DNA from: Armigeres subalbatus
Taxonomy: Eukaryota > Arthropoda > Insecta > Diptera > Culicidae
Length of the DNA: 64,000 nt
Direction: 5' to 3'
Assembly (NCBI RefSeq): GCF_024139115.2
Contig: NC_085139.1
Coordinates: 254,482,067-254,546,066 of the forward strand
Below the pieces are notes generated by a model. It did no database searches. It was not told the origin of the DNA and was given only the letters and a program-made list of their open reading frames with translations. The position numbers and the translations under genes were made by a program. This document shows positions 46,501 to 57,004 of this stretch, piece after piece. Position 1 is the first letter of the stretch. Every line of letters begins with the position of its first letter.

Positions 46501-46739
46501 GTACTGTAGGTAAAGACACGAAAAAGAATTAGATGGAAAGTTCAAAAGATAGAACCAAGGAAGTAGACAGTTTATCTTGCGGTCTAAGGGAGAAGCGTGC
46601 TAACAAAAGAGGAAATGAGATTTTTACCCTCAGATGAGATTTTTTGTAGGTTTTCTCAGATGAGAAGGTGGGAGGAGTGGGGTGTCTCTATAGCCCCTTA
46701 ATATATTGTTCTTTATTTTGAGCTTCTTTAGGCTTCTGG

Positions 46740-48758
46740 AAAGTAGAGCCTCTTGAAAGGAGGTTTCCGAGCTACTTGAAAGGAGGCTTCCGAGCCACTT
46801 GAAAGGAGGCTTCCGAGCCTCTTGGATGGAGGCTTCCGAGCCTCTTGAAAGAAGGCTTCCGAGCCTCTTGAAAGGAGGCATCTGAGCCTCTTGAAAGGAG
46901 GCTTCTGATCCTCTTGAAAGGAGGCTTCTGATCCTCTTGAAAGGAGGCTTCTGAGCCTCTTGAAAGGAGGCTTCCGAGCCTCTTGAAAGGAGGCTTCCGA
47001 GCCTCTTGAAAGGAGGCTTCTGAGCCTCTTGAAAGGAGGCTTCTGAGCCTCTTGAAAGGAGGCTTCTGAGCCTCTTGAAAGGAGGCTTCTGAGCCTCTTG
47101 AAAGGAGGCTTCCTGAGCCTCTTGAAAGGAGGCTTCTGAGCCTCTTGAAAGGAGGCTCTGAGCCTCTTGAAAGGAGGCTTGAGCCTCTTGAAAGGAGGCT
47201 TCTGAGCCTCTTGAAAGGAGGCTTCTGAGCCTCTTGAAAGGAGGCTTCCCAGCCTCTTGAAAGGAGGCTTCTGAGCCTCTTGAAAGGAGGCTTCCTGAGC
47301 CTCTTGAAAGGAGGCTTCTGAGCCTCTTGAAAGGAGGCTCTGAGCCTCTTGAAAGGAGGCTCTGAGCCTCTTGAAAGGAGGCTCTGAGCCTCTTGAAAGG
47401 AGGCTTCTGAGCCTCTTGAAAGGAAGCTTCCTGAGCCTCTTGAAAGGAGGCTTCCAAGCCTCTTGAAAGGAGGCTTCTGAGCCTCTTGAAAGGAGGCTTC
47501 CTGAGCCTCTTGAAAGGAGGCTTCTGAGCCTCTTGAAAGGAGGCTTGGAGCCTCTTGAAAGGAGGCTTCTGAGCCTCTTGAAAGGAGGCCTGAGCCTCTT
47601 GAAAGGAGGCTTCTGAGCCTCTTGAAAGGAGGCTTCTGAGCCTCTTGAAAGGAGGCTCTGAGCCTCTTGAAAGGAGGCTTCTGAGCCTCTTGAAAGGAGG
47701 CTTCTGAGCCTTTGAAAGGAGGCTCTGAGCCTCTTGAAAGGAGGCTCTGAGCCTCTTGAAAGGAGGCTTCTGAGCCTCTTGAAAGGAGGCTTCCTGAGCC
47801 TCTTGAAAGGAGGCTTCCTGAGCCTCTTGAAAGGAGGCTTCTGAGCCTCTTGAAAGGGGCTTCTGAGCCTCTTGACAGGAGGCTTCCGAGCCTCTTGAAA
47901 GGAGGCCTGAGCCTCTTGAAAAAGGCTTCCTGAGCCTCTTAAAAGGAGGCTTCCTGAGCCTCTTGAAAGGAAGCTTCTGAGCCTCTTAAAGAAAGCCTGA
48001 GCCTCTTGAAAGGAAGCCTGAGCCTCTTGAAAGGAGGCTCTGAGCCTCTTGAAAGGAGGCTTCCGAGTCTCTTGAAAGAAGGCTTCTGAGCATCTTGAAA
48101 GGAGGCTTCCACGCCTCTTGAAAGAAGGCTTCCACGCCTCTTGAAAGGAGGCTTCCTAGCCTCTTGAGAGGAGGCTTCCTAGCCTTTTGAAAGGAGGCTT
48201 CTGAGCCTCTTGAAAGGAGGCTTCCGAGCCTCTTGAAAGGAGGCTTCCGAGCCTCTTGAAAGGAGGCTTCCCAGCCTCTTGAAAGGAGGCTTCCCAGCCT
48301 CTTGAAAGGAGGCTTCCCAGCCTCTTGAAAGGAGGCTTCCCAGCCTCTTGAAAGGAGGCTTCCCAGCCTCTTGAAAGGAGGCTTCCCAGCCTCTTGAAAG
48401 GAGGCTTCCCAGCCTCTTGAAAGGAGGCTTCCGAGTCTCTTGAAAGGAGGCTTCCGAGCCTCTTGAAAGGAGGCTTCCGAACCTCTTCAAAAGGAGGCTT
48501 CCGAGCCTCTTGAAAGAACGCTTCCAAACTACTTGAAAGGAGGCTTCCGAGCCTCTTGAAAGGAGGCTTCCGAGCCTCTTGAAAGGAGGCTTCCAAGCCT
48601 CTTGAAAGGAGGCTTCCGAGCCTCTTGAAAGGAGGCTTCCGAGCCTCTTGAAAGGAGGCTTCCCAGCCTCTTGAAAGGAGGCTTCCCAGCCTCTTGAAAG
48701 GAGGCTTCCCAGCCTCTTGAAAGGAGGCTTCCCAGCCTCTTGAAAGGAGGCTTCCCAG
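46740..48758 (+). repeat. 23-bp minisatellite array, about 85 copies
   Basis: The unit is TCTTGAAAGGAGGCTTCYGA followed by GCC. Copies are nearly identical over 2 kb; some are 21 or 24 bases. Each unit holds the inverted pair GAGGCT/AGCCTC. Because 23 is not a multiple of three, all frames are read in turn; long minus frames there (repeat FQEAQKPPFKRLGSLLSRGS) are by-products, not genes. Confidence 0.97.
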
Positions 48759-48759
48759 C

Positions 48760-49770
48760 AAAACTAAAACGTCGCTTCAGTTGTTTGATTTACTAAGAGT
48801 CAAATCTTAAAGTGGCTGACTGAATTCAAGTGTTACATCTGTTTGTCTTCCTCCGTCCCGATAAACAACCTGGCAGGCATTCGGTAACGCTCAGAACCTG
48901 TCACCTATGCAGGTGGGTAGTAGGTTCAGATGTACCATACTTGATTTATGCCGATCCGGCTCTGAACACGGTGCTATAAAGCACCAGAGTCAACCCTCAT
49001 ATGGACCTCACTGTTTACATAGGCACCCATGGGATCACAACAGGTAGAGATAATGGCTCAGAGTAGATACCATTGCAACGTGGAAACAAACAACAAAAAC
49101 AACGAAGGAACAGGAGAGCCAAAGCAGATGAAAAGGTGCTGAAAGAAGTTGCGGAGAATACAGCAGTTGAGGCACCAAAGAGCCTCCGAAATACTCGCAA
49201 GGAAAAGCAAGGCAGGCACTCGCCAAGAGAGCAGAAAGATTCAAGGAAGCAGCGGAACGTGGAAGATTGTACCAGCGTACCCTAGTAACATTTTGGTTTT
49301 ATGTTGGTTTTATAACACTCTTGTAGAGTAAATTATGGTCTTCAAAAGCGTTTTAAAACTTAAAATGTTACTCGGGTATGACGGTGATTGGCAGACCGTG
49401 AAAAGCCATGGCTGCAGAGGAAGAAACAGAAGCAGAAGAATAAAGAAACACGTTGGTCTCCTCGGGAGAGAGTCAAGGGGGACGCTTAAATAGTCGAATT
49501 GAGCGATGAGGCGACGTACGCAGAGTTCTTAGGGAGGGTGAGAGATGACCCATAGCTCAAGGACTTGTGGTGAAGTGGTGAGGACTAGGCGCACCCAGTA
49601 GGGTGAGTTGCTGTTCGAGCTGAAGAAGGATCCCAGAAGGAAAGCCACTGGTGGCCAACCCTCGACGCCAGGAGGAACCAGAAAGACTCGTGTCAGGAAA
49701 TCTGTTAGACGGGAGGGAAGGGTATCGAGACGTAGCAGTGGATCAGCCCAAGCTAGAGCCAGGAATTTTA
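48760..49770 (+). pseudogene. R1/LOA-like 5' UTR and ORF1 remnant
   Basis: From about 49090 it reads RNRRAKADEKVLKEVAENTA and, after a MITE insert, GDWQTVKSH, then SDEATYAEFLGR-type and VVRTRRTQ*GELLFELKKDP (49570-49640), which matches the conserved part of R1/LOA ORF1 (a nucleic-acid-binding protein). Stops and shifts are frequent. It lies downstream of the ORF2 remnant at 44.9-46.5 kb rather than upstream, so the two are not one collinear element. Confidence 0.65.
49280..49376. mobile_element. MITE with CCCTAG/CTCGGG ends, copy 3
   Basis: A 97-bp insert from CCCTAGTAACATTTT to AAAATGTTACTCGGG, with TA on both sides (49278-49279, 49377-49378). The terminal six bases match the two MITEs at 1841 and 4038, although the interior differs. 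Confidence 0.75.
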
Positions 49771-50353
49771 AATGAGGACAGCTATTTCATGTCAAAATTC
49801 ACTTATTCATCCGTGTAATAGACGGATTGTCTCACAAATAAAGTTATCGTTGGATAAAATTCAACGCACATTGATTCACTCCTGTTCCACAAACCTGTCT
49901 TACGGTCACTTCAGTTCTCGTTTAACCCGTCTCCTGGCAGTTAACTTCGTTACTAAATCCCCGCTTCCGTTATCCTATCTAGAGCTCAGTTCTACATTGT
50001 GCACCTGCGACAATACTGGTTTCTTGAACAACTGGTTAACCGTGAACGTGATGACATCGACCATTATTGAATGCATTTTCGTTTTCTATTTATGACGTCG
50101 TACAGCGATGACAGGGATGACTGCCACTCGGTACTTGTATAATCGCTAATATTCGGTGAATTCTGTATTGAATTGCCGTTTGGCTTCGCACAACAACTGG
50201 TCGGGGTGGGTTCTCTGCAGTATGTTTAGCCCATTGGTGGTAGAAGTGGTAGAATGTTTAGCTTTAGAGTTGGTAGTTTTAGTATTCACTTATTAGTAGT
50301 CCCATTAGGGTGGCTAAATTCCTCATGCCATTTCCGTTACGATCCGCCGCTCT
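49771..50353 (-). other. candidate 3' UTR of Nmdar2
   Basis: DNA directly after the Nmdar2 stop. No coding sequence is seen. No perfect AATAAA on the minus strand was spotted in these bases, so transcription may end farther left. Confidence 0.4.
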
Positions 50354-52771
50354 CTACAGAACTGTTTCCATTTCGGCAATCTCCGTTTTGTACGACCAGC
50401 GGTACAAATCCTGCGCACTACCGCCCAGACTCAGATTGCCCAGGATGGTCGGCCGCTGGTGCAGGTTATCCCGCCGACCAGCCCCGATGATGTCGTTCGT
50501 CGAGGCAATCCTTATCTGCGGTGGCTTAATTCCGTGTGCGTCCAGTGCCTTCTCCAGTTGATTGTTCCTCAGCCGGCTCATATCCAGTTCGTGCTTCACC
50601 TTCCACAGATGCGTATCGCAGAGTGGGTCGTTGCAACGATGTCGCCTTAGTATTTCAGTTGCCTCGTAAACGGCTCCTCGGAAAGTCAGAGACTTTCCCA
50701 TGGATAGCGAAATAAGAGCACAACAACCACCGTGGTCCTTTTTCGCAAGCCGTTTGCGGAAGTATTTGAAATACAGGTGTTCTAGTAGAAGAAGCAAAGC
50801 TGCGAGCAGAATTCCAGCCATCAACAACAGAAATGCCGACAAGAACTGTTCCAAGGCCAGCGGATCGGAGGATTTGTGTTCCTGCTTACCGGGACGGCAT
50901 GTTCCTGTCATCCAGTACCGACGAAGCCGTTCCAGATCTCCGTTTGCACGGAACTCCAACAACCGTTTGTTGAACATTTGAACATATTTGGAGTTACGAC
51001 TAAAAGCTAGACCATAACCAGTCATTGCGTACCATTGACCCACGGTGAGCAGCCTGCAGTCTTCATCCTGCTGGACCAAGTAGTCCAGCACGGTTCCATC
51101 GTATATAAAAGCATCCATTTGACCGTTCAGTACGGCAGCCACTCCATCCGCTACGCTGGACTTATTGTACTGCTTCATGTAGTAGTGCATCTCCTTGAAG
51201 TACTTGGAAATGGTCGAATCCGTATGACTCCAGGGTATCGTTCCGAACTTGATGGTGGGTTTGTGTGAGAACGGATGCGACAACCGGGTGTCGTCGAGGC
51301 CGGTGAACTCATGAAACTCCTCTCTTGTTATCATGAACGCTGCTAGGTTGGCAGTATAGATAGCAAGGAACACTACAGCAAACATAGCCCACACGTTGGT
51401 CATAAAGCGAGACGTGAAACCACGAGGAGAGTCCACGTGCACTGCGGCCTGGAACAGTACTGCCCACACCAACCAGTACGTTCGGAACAGAGAGAAGCGG
51501 TAAGGGGTATTATTCGCATTCTGCAGTACGGTTTTCATGTCGTATCCACTGGGCGAAAGCCACTCGAACAGGAAAATCATGAACGTCGCTGCCTGGATGG
51601 CAAAGATTCCCACCAACATCCACGAAGCCGTATCGAAAGGTTCCAAAAATGCGGTTGGTGAAATGATTCCCGTCCTCTTCGCCACCACAATTGCTATACC
51701 TGTTTCCATGAACGGTTCACTAAAATCCACCACTGCTTCTCTTTCCGCATTGATCATCAACGATGTTAGCACCATGTCGGTCTTTCGGTTCACCAACTCA
51801 TGGATCAGGCCGTTCCACTTTCCGTTTTCTAGCGTTCCCCATTTACCATCTTCTACTCGCACCAGCTCGTACGTGAACCCCAATTCCTCCGCAAATTTCT
51901 CCAACAAGTCGATACAAAACCCACTACAGCACTGGTAAAACGATCCATTCTTATGAGCCTGTCCCATATCGATGTCGGTCATTTCATGGTCTGCCGCTAC
52001 CCTACACAGCACTCCCCGATCCATCAGACACTTTCCGCTAATCGGATCCGCCGGCGATAGATTTATGTAAGGTGCCTCTTCCAAAAACGTTATCTTCAAA
52101 TGGAACTTTTCCGGCACACCCTGCGGCGGAGTGTGCGAATTCCCTGGCCACGCTATATCCCTAATATCGAGCTTCTGCTGCTGCCACGATTTCCACATAC
52201 CAATCTCTTCCCACACCAGCCCCTTACTGTTAACACTCGGCCGTAAATTCATGATCTTCAGCTCGGCCCACTTCAAGTCCCCATCGGCAGTGAACTCAAT
52301 ATTCGGCCTGTTCGGCTCACCCTCCAGCGACACATTTCGCAGGTATTTGAAAAATACTTCTCCACTGTCCCAGCGGCCTCTCCCTTCGTCTTCGCAGGAC
52401 AACTGATGCGTGTCCAAGCCCCGACCGGCGTTCTTCGGGTCGCTCAGATAGTACTCCACCCCGTAGGCGTACACCCGGATGGCGTTGGAGATTTCGTTCA
52501 GCAGCGCACTGGACGAGGTGTCGAAGTGTACCCCCAGCATACCCATCGGGAACTGCGAAGGCGCCTGCATGTTCTCGATCACGCTCTGCGTCACCACCCA
52601 GACGTAGTTTTCGCCGACGATGTTGAGGTCTTCGGCCGCCTTCAGGATGTCAACCGCTTCATCTTTGGTGCAGTACAGGAGCATCACCCGCGCCTCGCTG
52701 TTGACCAGCTCGACCAGGTTGATCGGCCGGGACACGATGACCGAGTTGAGGATGGTGAATTTGAAGTGGTC
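50354..52771 (-). CDS. Nmdar2: NMDA-type ionotropic glutamate receptor subunit 2, terminal exon
   Basis: One exon of 805 codons plus stop. It opens after an acceptor (CTCCCGACCAG, minus strand) with [11 protein letters not shown] in phase 0, so the true N-terminus is in exons outside this block. In order: the end of the amino-terminal domain; ligand-binding lobe S1 ([33 protein letters not shown]) with the glutamate-binding Arg in [14 protein letters not shown] near residue 340; membrane segment M1 (380-405); the pore loop [13 protein letters not shown] (about 442); M3 with the gating motif [10 protein letters not shown] (460-480); lobe S2 with the ligand-contact Asp in [10 protein letters not shown] (about 558); M4 (635-665); and a cytoplasmic tail of about 140 residues ending ETVL, a class I PDZ-binding end. 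[10 protein letters not shown] after M3 marks NR2 rather than NR1. NR2 pairs with NR1 in the postsynaptic membrane as a glutamate-gated cation channel. The channel's N/Q/R position is Gln (codon 51449-51451), where vertebrate GluN2 has Asn. Confidence 0.95.
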   Translation of the reverse strand, partial: DHFKFTILNSVIVSRPINLVELVNSEARVMLLYCTKDEAVDILKAAEDLNIVGENYVWVVTQSVIENMQAPSQFPMGMLGVHFDTSSSALLNEISNAIRVYAYGVEYYLSDPKNAGRGLDTHQLSCEDEGRGRWDSGEVFFKYLRNVSLEGEPNRPNIEFTADGDLKWAELKIMNLRPSVNSKGLVWEEIGMWKSWQQQKLDIRDIAWPGNSHTPPQGVPEKFHLKITFLEEAPYINLSPADPISGKCLMDRGVLCRVAADHEMTDIDMGQAHKNGSFYQCCSGFCIDLLEKFAEELGFTYELVRVEDGKWGTLENGKWNGLIHELVNRKTDMVLTSLMINAEREAVVDFSEPFMETGIAIVVAKRTGIISPTAFLEPFDTASWMLVGIFAIQAATFMIFLFEWLSPSGYDMKTVLQNANNTPYRFSLFRTYWLVWAVLFQAAVHVDSPRGFTSRFMTNVWAMFAVVFLAIYTANLAAFMITREEFHEFTGLDDTRLSHPFSHKPTIKFGTIPWSHTDSTISKYFKEMHYYMKQYNKSSVADGVAAVLNGQMDAFIYDGTVLDYLVQQDEDCRLLTVGQWYAMTGYGLAFSRNSKYVQMFNKRLLEFRANGDLERLRRYWMTGTCRPGKQEHKSSDPLALEQFLSAFLLLMAGILLAALLLLLEHLYFKYFRKRLAKKDHGGCCALISLSMGKSLTFRGAVYEATEILRRHRCNDPLCDTHLWKVKHELDMSRLRNNQLEKALDAHGIKPPQIRIASTNDIIGAGRRDNLHQRPTILGNLSLGGSAQDLYRWSYKTEIAEMETVL

Positions 52772-53115
52772 CTGGTCGGGAGATAAACGGAAATTTATTA
52801 GTCAAAGGGATTTCAATGTGGGGCAACTTATTAGTTATGTCACGAAAACTAATATAATAATAATTACACATGTTAAAGGATCGACTATATATTCTAATTT
52901 TAATTTGAAAACCACTTCGCAGTCATCAAGGACTGGAACAAAGTGTATATTCAATCAACATTTAGACGCGGAAGACACTATCTCCGTGTCGAAACGTTGG
53001 ACAAATATACAATTATACATCTTATCAATCTTTGAAGATTGCGTAGCCGTTCATATCTTCAACAATAGGGTTGAGAGATATACGATACGATTTGTGAGCA
53101 CATAAATCGGTTGTG
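52772..53115 (-). other. intron sequence upstream of the Nmdar2 terminal exon
   Basis: Follows the acceptor at 52774-52772; AT-rich. No further Nmdar2 exon was found up to 64000, so this intron is over 11 kb or the remaining exons are small and missed. Confidence 0.5.
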
Positions 53116-53410
53116 GGCCAACCTTGGCCGTGCGGTAAGACGCGCGGCTGCAATGCAAGACCATGCTGAGGGTGGCTGAGTTCGATTCCCGGTGCCGGTC
53201 TAGGCAATTTTCGGATTGGAAATTGCCTCGACCTCCCCTGGGCATAAAAGTATCATCGTGCTAGCCTCATGATATACGAATGCAAAAATGGTAACATGGC
53301 TTAGAAACCTCGCAGTTAATAACTGTGGAAGTGCTTAATGAACACTAAGCTGCGAGGCAGCTCTGTCCCAGTGTGGGGATGTAATGCCAATAAGAAGAAG
53401 AAGAAGAAGA
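53116..53410 (+). mobile_element. tRNA-derived SINE, Feilai-like, copy 2
   Basis: Near-identical to 1369-1664: box B (GAGTTCGATTCCCGG) near 53179, the same body, and an AAG tail ending at about 53410. It lies in the proposed Nmdar2 intron, opposite in strand. Confidence 0.85.
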
Positions 53411-53411
53411 C

Positions 53412-54045
53412 TCCTTTAGGAGTAATTCATGAAATTTCTCTAAGAAATTCTTCGGATTATTTCATGAATTTCTTCAGGAAATTCTAAAAGAAAACTCCTC
53501 AAAAACTCAAGAAAGATATTCATTGAATTCTTTCAAAATTTCCCTCAAGAATTTCTTCGGAACTTCTTCCGGGAGTCCTTTCGTAAATTCCTTTAAGATT
53601 TTTTTACACATTCCTCGGGATACTTCTTTAGCAACTCTTTCAAAAATTCTTTCAGTAGATCCTCGAAAATTTCTTTAGGATTTCCAATCTTTTATGAATT
53701 TCTAATTCATTCTTTAATAAATTTTCGAAAGCATTCCGGCGGGATTTTGCGAAGGGCTTCATTTCCAGGGGATTTCCCGAAGGAACCCCTGAAAGAATGT
53801 CGAAAGGAATTTCTGACGGAATTTTCTAATTTATTCCTAGAGGAGCTCCCGAATGATTTTTTGGTGTATTCATACCAAAGAGAAATTTTCGAAGAAATTT
53901 CTGGAGAAATTTCCTAATGAACTTCGAGAAACTATCGAAGGAATTTCCTTAGGAAAAACAGAAAATATTTTTGAAAATAATTTCTAAAAAAAAATTCGAT
54001 GAAATTCTTAAATGTATTTCCAATAGAATTTCCGAAAAAAAAAAC
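53412..54045. repeat. degenerate GAATTTCTTCAGGAAATTC repeat
   Basis: About 630 bases of variants of AATTTCTT..GGAAATT, quasi-palindromic units of roughly 25-30 bases; common Aedes low-order repeat style. The orientation of the units seems to invert near 53745 (CTTTAAGA before, GAAGGAATTT after). Confidence 0.65.
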
Positions 54046-54239
54046 TAGACTTCTCCTTCCTTCAAGTTGCCAGGTTGATTTTGTTGTTGCTGTTGAATAT
54101 TAAAATCGACCCATGCGTTCAGAAGTTATAATGAATGGTAAGTTTTCTAAACAAGACCTCGCCCCACATACCGTCCTACTTTCCCAATGACTTTTTCACC
54201 TCAATGAAAAAGGTCTGCTCAAGATAAAGCATGTGTGTT

Positions 54240-54296
54240 CCAAGCAGAGCATTAATGATTAATCATAGATTTAATCATGTTTAATGAATAATGTTT
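54240..54296. repeat. ATTAATCAT low-order repeat, left part
   Basis: Resumes at 54886-55080 on the far side of the next element, so the array was split by that insertion. Confidence 0.6.
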
Positions 54297-54430
54297 TTGC
54301 CTTTCTCGTACAACAAAGTTGTACCAGAAGGCTATAATTTCACTCCAAAAGCCAAATTTTGATAGAAGGCTCGGAGACCCATAGTGTTATATACCAATCG
54401 ACTCAGCTCGAAAAACTGAGCACATGTCTG

Positions 54431-54463
<33 letters not shown>

Positions 54464-54885
54464 CCCCGGGAATTTTTTATTGTTAAACACGTTTCATATA
54501 GAAGGACTTGACCGATTCGAGTGCAACTAGTTTCATTCGACGGAGAAACTTTCCTAGTTGGACACTATTGTTTTTGTTTGCTAATAACTCATTCGATTTG
54601 AATAATATTTCTATTTTTCTTTTAACAAATACGCTGTTTACATGCACACTTTAAGTCATTAATCAATTTAGCCATGACGCAATCCATTACTCTCATAATA
54701 ATTGCTTAAAAATTACTCAATTATTGAGTAATTTATAAGCAGCGTGATAGAGTTGCATCAAATATTTTAACCGCCAAGATGTAGGCAATTAGCACAGCAT
54801 TTACAACATTAATTCGAATCCAACATATCGAATCGAGAAAGGCATAATCACCACTTGGGGATAAATTTGGGTTTTTTTAAATCAT
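54297..54885. mobile_element. interspersed repeat with GCCTTTCTCG ends, copy 2
   Basis: Left end TTTGCCTTTCTCGTACAAC; right end CGAGAAAGGCATAATCACC. It has the GTGTTATATACCAATCGACT block shared with the copies at 31.5 and 56.4 kb and a TG microsatellite at 54438-54462. Confidence 0.75.
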
Positions 54886-55080
54886 GTTTCATTAATCATA
54901 ATCATACATAAAACATGATTAAATCATTAATCGTTAATCATATAATATTACATTTAATCATTTATCATTTATTATATTTATGTATAATTGTTTTGAATTT
55001 AATCATTAATCATCAATCTTAATCAAACATTTATCGTGTTTATTCATTAATCTTTAATCATAATCATATAACTTTCATAC
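54886..55080. repeat. ATTAATCAT low-order repeat, right part
   Basis: Variants of TTAATCATTAATCAT over about 190 bases. Confidence 0.75.
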
Positions 55081-56146
55081 CTTTTTTCAAAAAGTTTAAA
55101 ACATTCGAATTATAACTCGATTTTACAGCACTTGTAATACATAAGCAAATAAATAACCTATAATTAGAAAAAACACGAATAAATGCACAAATCGTACTAA
55201 AATAATCAACACTAAAATAATCAACAGGCTGAATAAATTGAACGCCTGTTAAAGAATCTCTTTTTATTGCTTTTCTCACCGAAGAATAGACTACCGTGCA
55301 AATTTGTCGAAGTACCAAAACAAATGCTCACACGTCCAATTGTATAGAAATTAGCGAAAGCACAATCCAAAACATCATTCTTGCACCTTTTTTCACACCC
55401 CAAAAGCTCTTTCTTGTAGTGGAGACGTCATCCATATATGGAGAAACTGGTGGGAACATATTTTGGTGGGATAATGTTTTTTGCATGGGAGTCGAACACG
55501 GCGCAAAATGCGCAATATTAACTTTGTTATTTTCTTGGATTAGCCACTAAACAATATTTTTCAGCTTGAATCGTTTCCTTTCCCAAACAGAAGCGACGAC
55601 CTTGATAACAGAAATTGGTATGAACTTGCCTTGCATCAGAAGTAAAATAATATCAAAAATTTATATGCAAAATACTTCAGACATAACATCCTTAATACCA
55701 AACGAATAATAATTTGTTTGTTTTTCTAATTTATTTATTTTGTAGGCAATGCAAGTTTAGTTTCACAAGATATCATATTTTATGCTTTATTTTTTTTATC
55801 AGAATCCCGAGACTCTTTATAATTTTCTATTTTCTTTTCTAGAAAATCTTGGGAGCTTCAGAAAGCAAGAAATGGCTATAGAGATTTATTGAACCTTACC
55901 AAAGATCAAGTAAGGTCCAGAAACACCTCATATATACTTTAGTACAGCTTAGATCGCATCTCACAAAACTAAAAGAGAACCTCAATATTTGAGAAAGATA
56001 ACTAGGCAATTAATTTTATGCCAAATATCATTCAGTGCTACAGAAAATCGTTTCATGGGCCGGAATCCTTTGTCAAATTCAAGGACTCTGTAACTAATTT
56101 CATTTTTCTGAATTTTCATGATCGACTTCAGATGTCATCGTTGACC
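55081..56146. other. non-coding AT-rich DNA
   Basis: Nothing recognised; assumed to be Nmdar2 intron or intergenic. Confidence 0.35.
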
Positions 56147-56417
56147 TTCTTCTTCTTCAATGGCTCTACATTCCAACTGGAATTTGGCCTGCTTTTCAAC
56201 TTAGTATTCTATTAGCATTTCCTCAGATTAATTGAAAGCTTTTCAATGGTTCGCCATTGCATGGTTAGTATTTTGTGTGGCAAGTACAATGGATACACGA
56301 TGCCCAGGGTGTCGAGAATGTTTCATGTTTCAAACATCCTAGACCGGACCGAGAATCGAACTCGCCATCTCCGGATTGGCAATCCTACGCCTTTGCTCGC
56401 AAGGCTACTGGAGACCC
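56147..56417 (-). mobile_element. second tRNA-derived SINE family, full copy
   Basis: In minus orientation: GGGGTCTCCAGTAGCCTTGC as box-A region, GAGTTCGATTCTCGG as box B near 56350, a body, and a GAAGAAGAAGAA tail at 56147. Partial copies are at 60984-61130 (head) and 63513-63661 (tail). Confidence 0.8.
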
Positions 56418-56439
56418 CAAACGTCGTCGTCATTGTAAT

Positions 56440-56795
56440 TTTCTCGTATACTAAGTATACGTAAAGGCTATATGATCGCTCCAAAAACAAACTTTTTATA
56501 GAAGGCCCCGAGATCCATAGTGTTATATACCGATCGACTCAGTTCGACGAATTGAGGTGATGTCTGTGCTGCGCACCCACTCAAAAAAATGTGGCAAAAG
56601 TGTCGCTCATTTTTCAGGCACTTATCCTTAACCGATTTGCTTACAACATTGCATTCGACACAGAATCCTATCCCATTGTTTCTTATTGAAAATTGGGCAG
56701 ATCGGACTATGGGCTCGGAAGTTACGGCCAAAATACAATTTTTCATTTGCACGAGAAAGGCATCATCACCGCTTGGTGGATTAATCAGGGTTTTT
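56440..56795. mobile_element. interspersed repeat with GCCTTTCTCG ends, copy 3
   Basis: Shares GTGTTATATACCGATCGACT and the right end CGAGAAAGGCATCATCACCG with the other copies; the left end is degraded. Confidence 0.7.
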
Positions 56796-57004
56796 TTTAT
56801 TTCCAGATACGCAAGTCCTGAAGAATATTGAAGAACCGTTGTCTAGTAAAACATATTTTTAACATTCCTGAAAATGTTCGAAAATATACGTAGCTTTGTT
56901 GAAACTGATGCAAGAATATCCCGATTTTATCCCCCCCCCCATGACATGACAGAGGGGGGAGGAGGGGTCTAAAAATCTCAAAAAGTAGTGGATATCGATG
57001 CTGG

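Noticed and set aside
46740..48758. CRISPR-like appearance of regular short repeats
   Set aside because: There are no unique spacers; units abut directly, and the host is a eukaryote.
46630..48761. Long minus-strand open frames of 275 and 201 codons with repeat FQEAQKPPFKRL
   Set aside because: They are read-through of a 23-bp minisatellite, whose unit has no stop in any minus frame; indels between units shift the frame freely.
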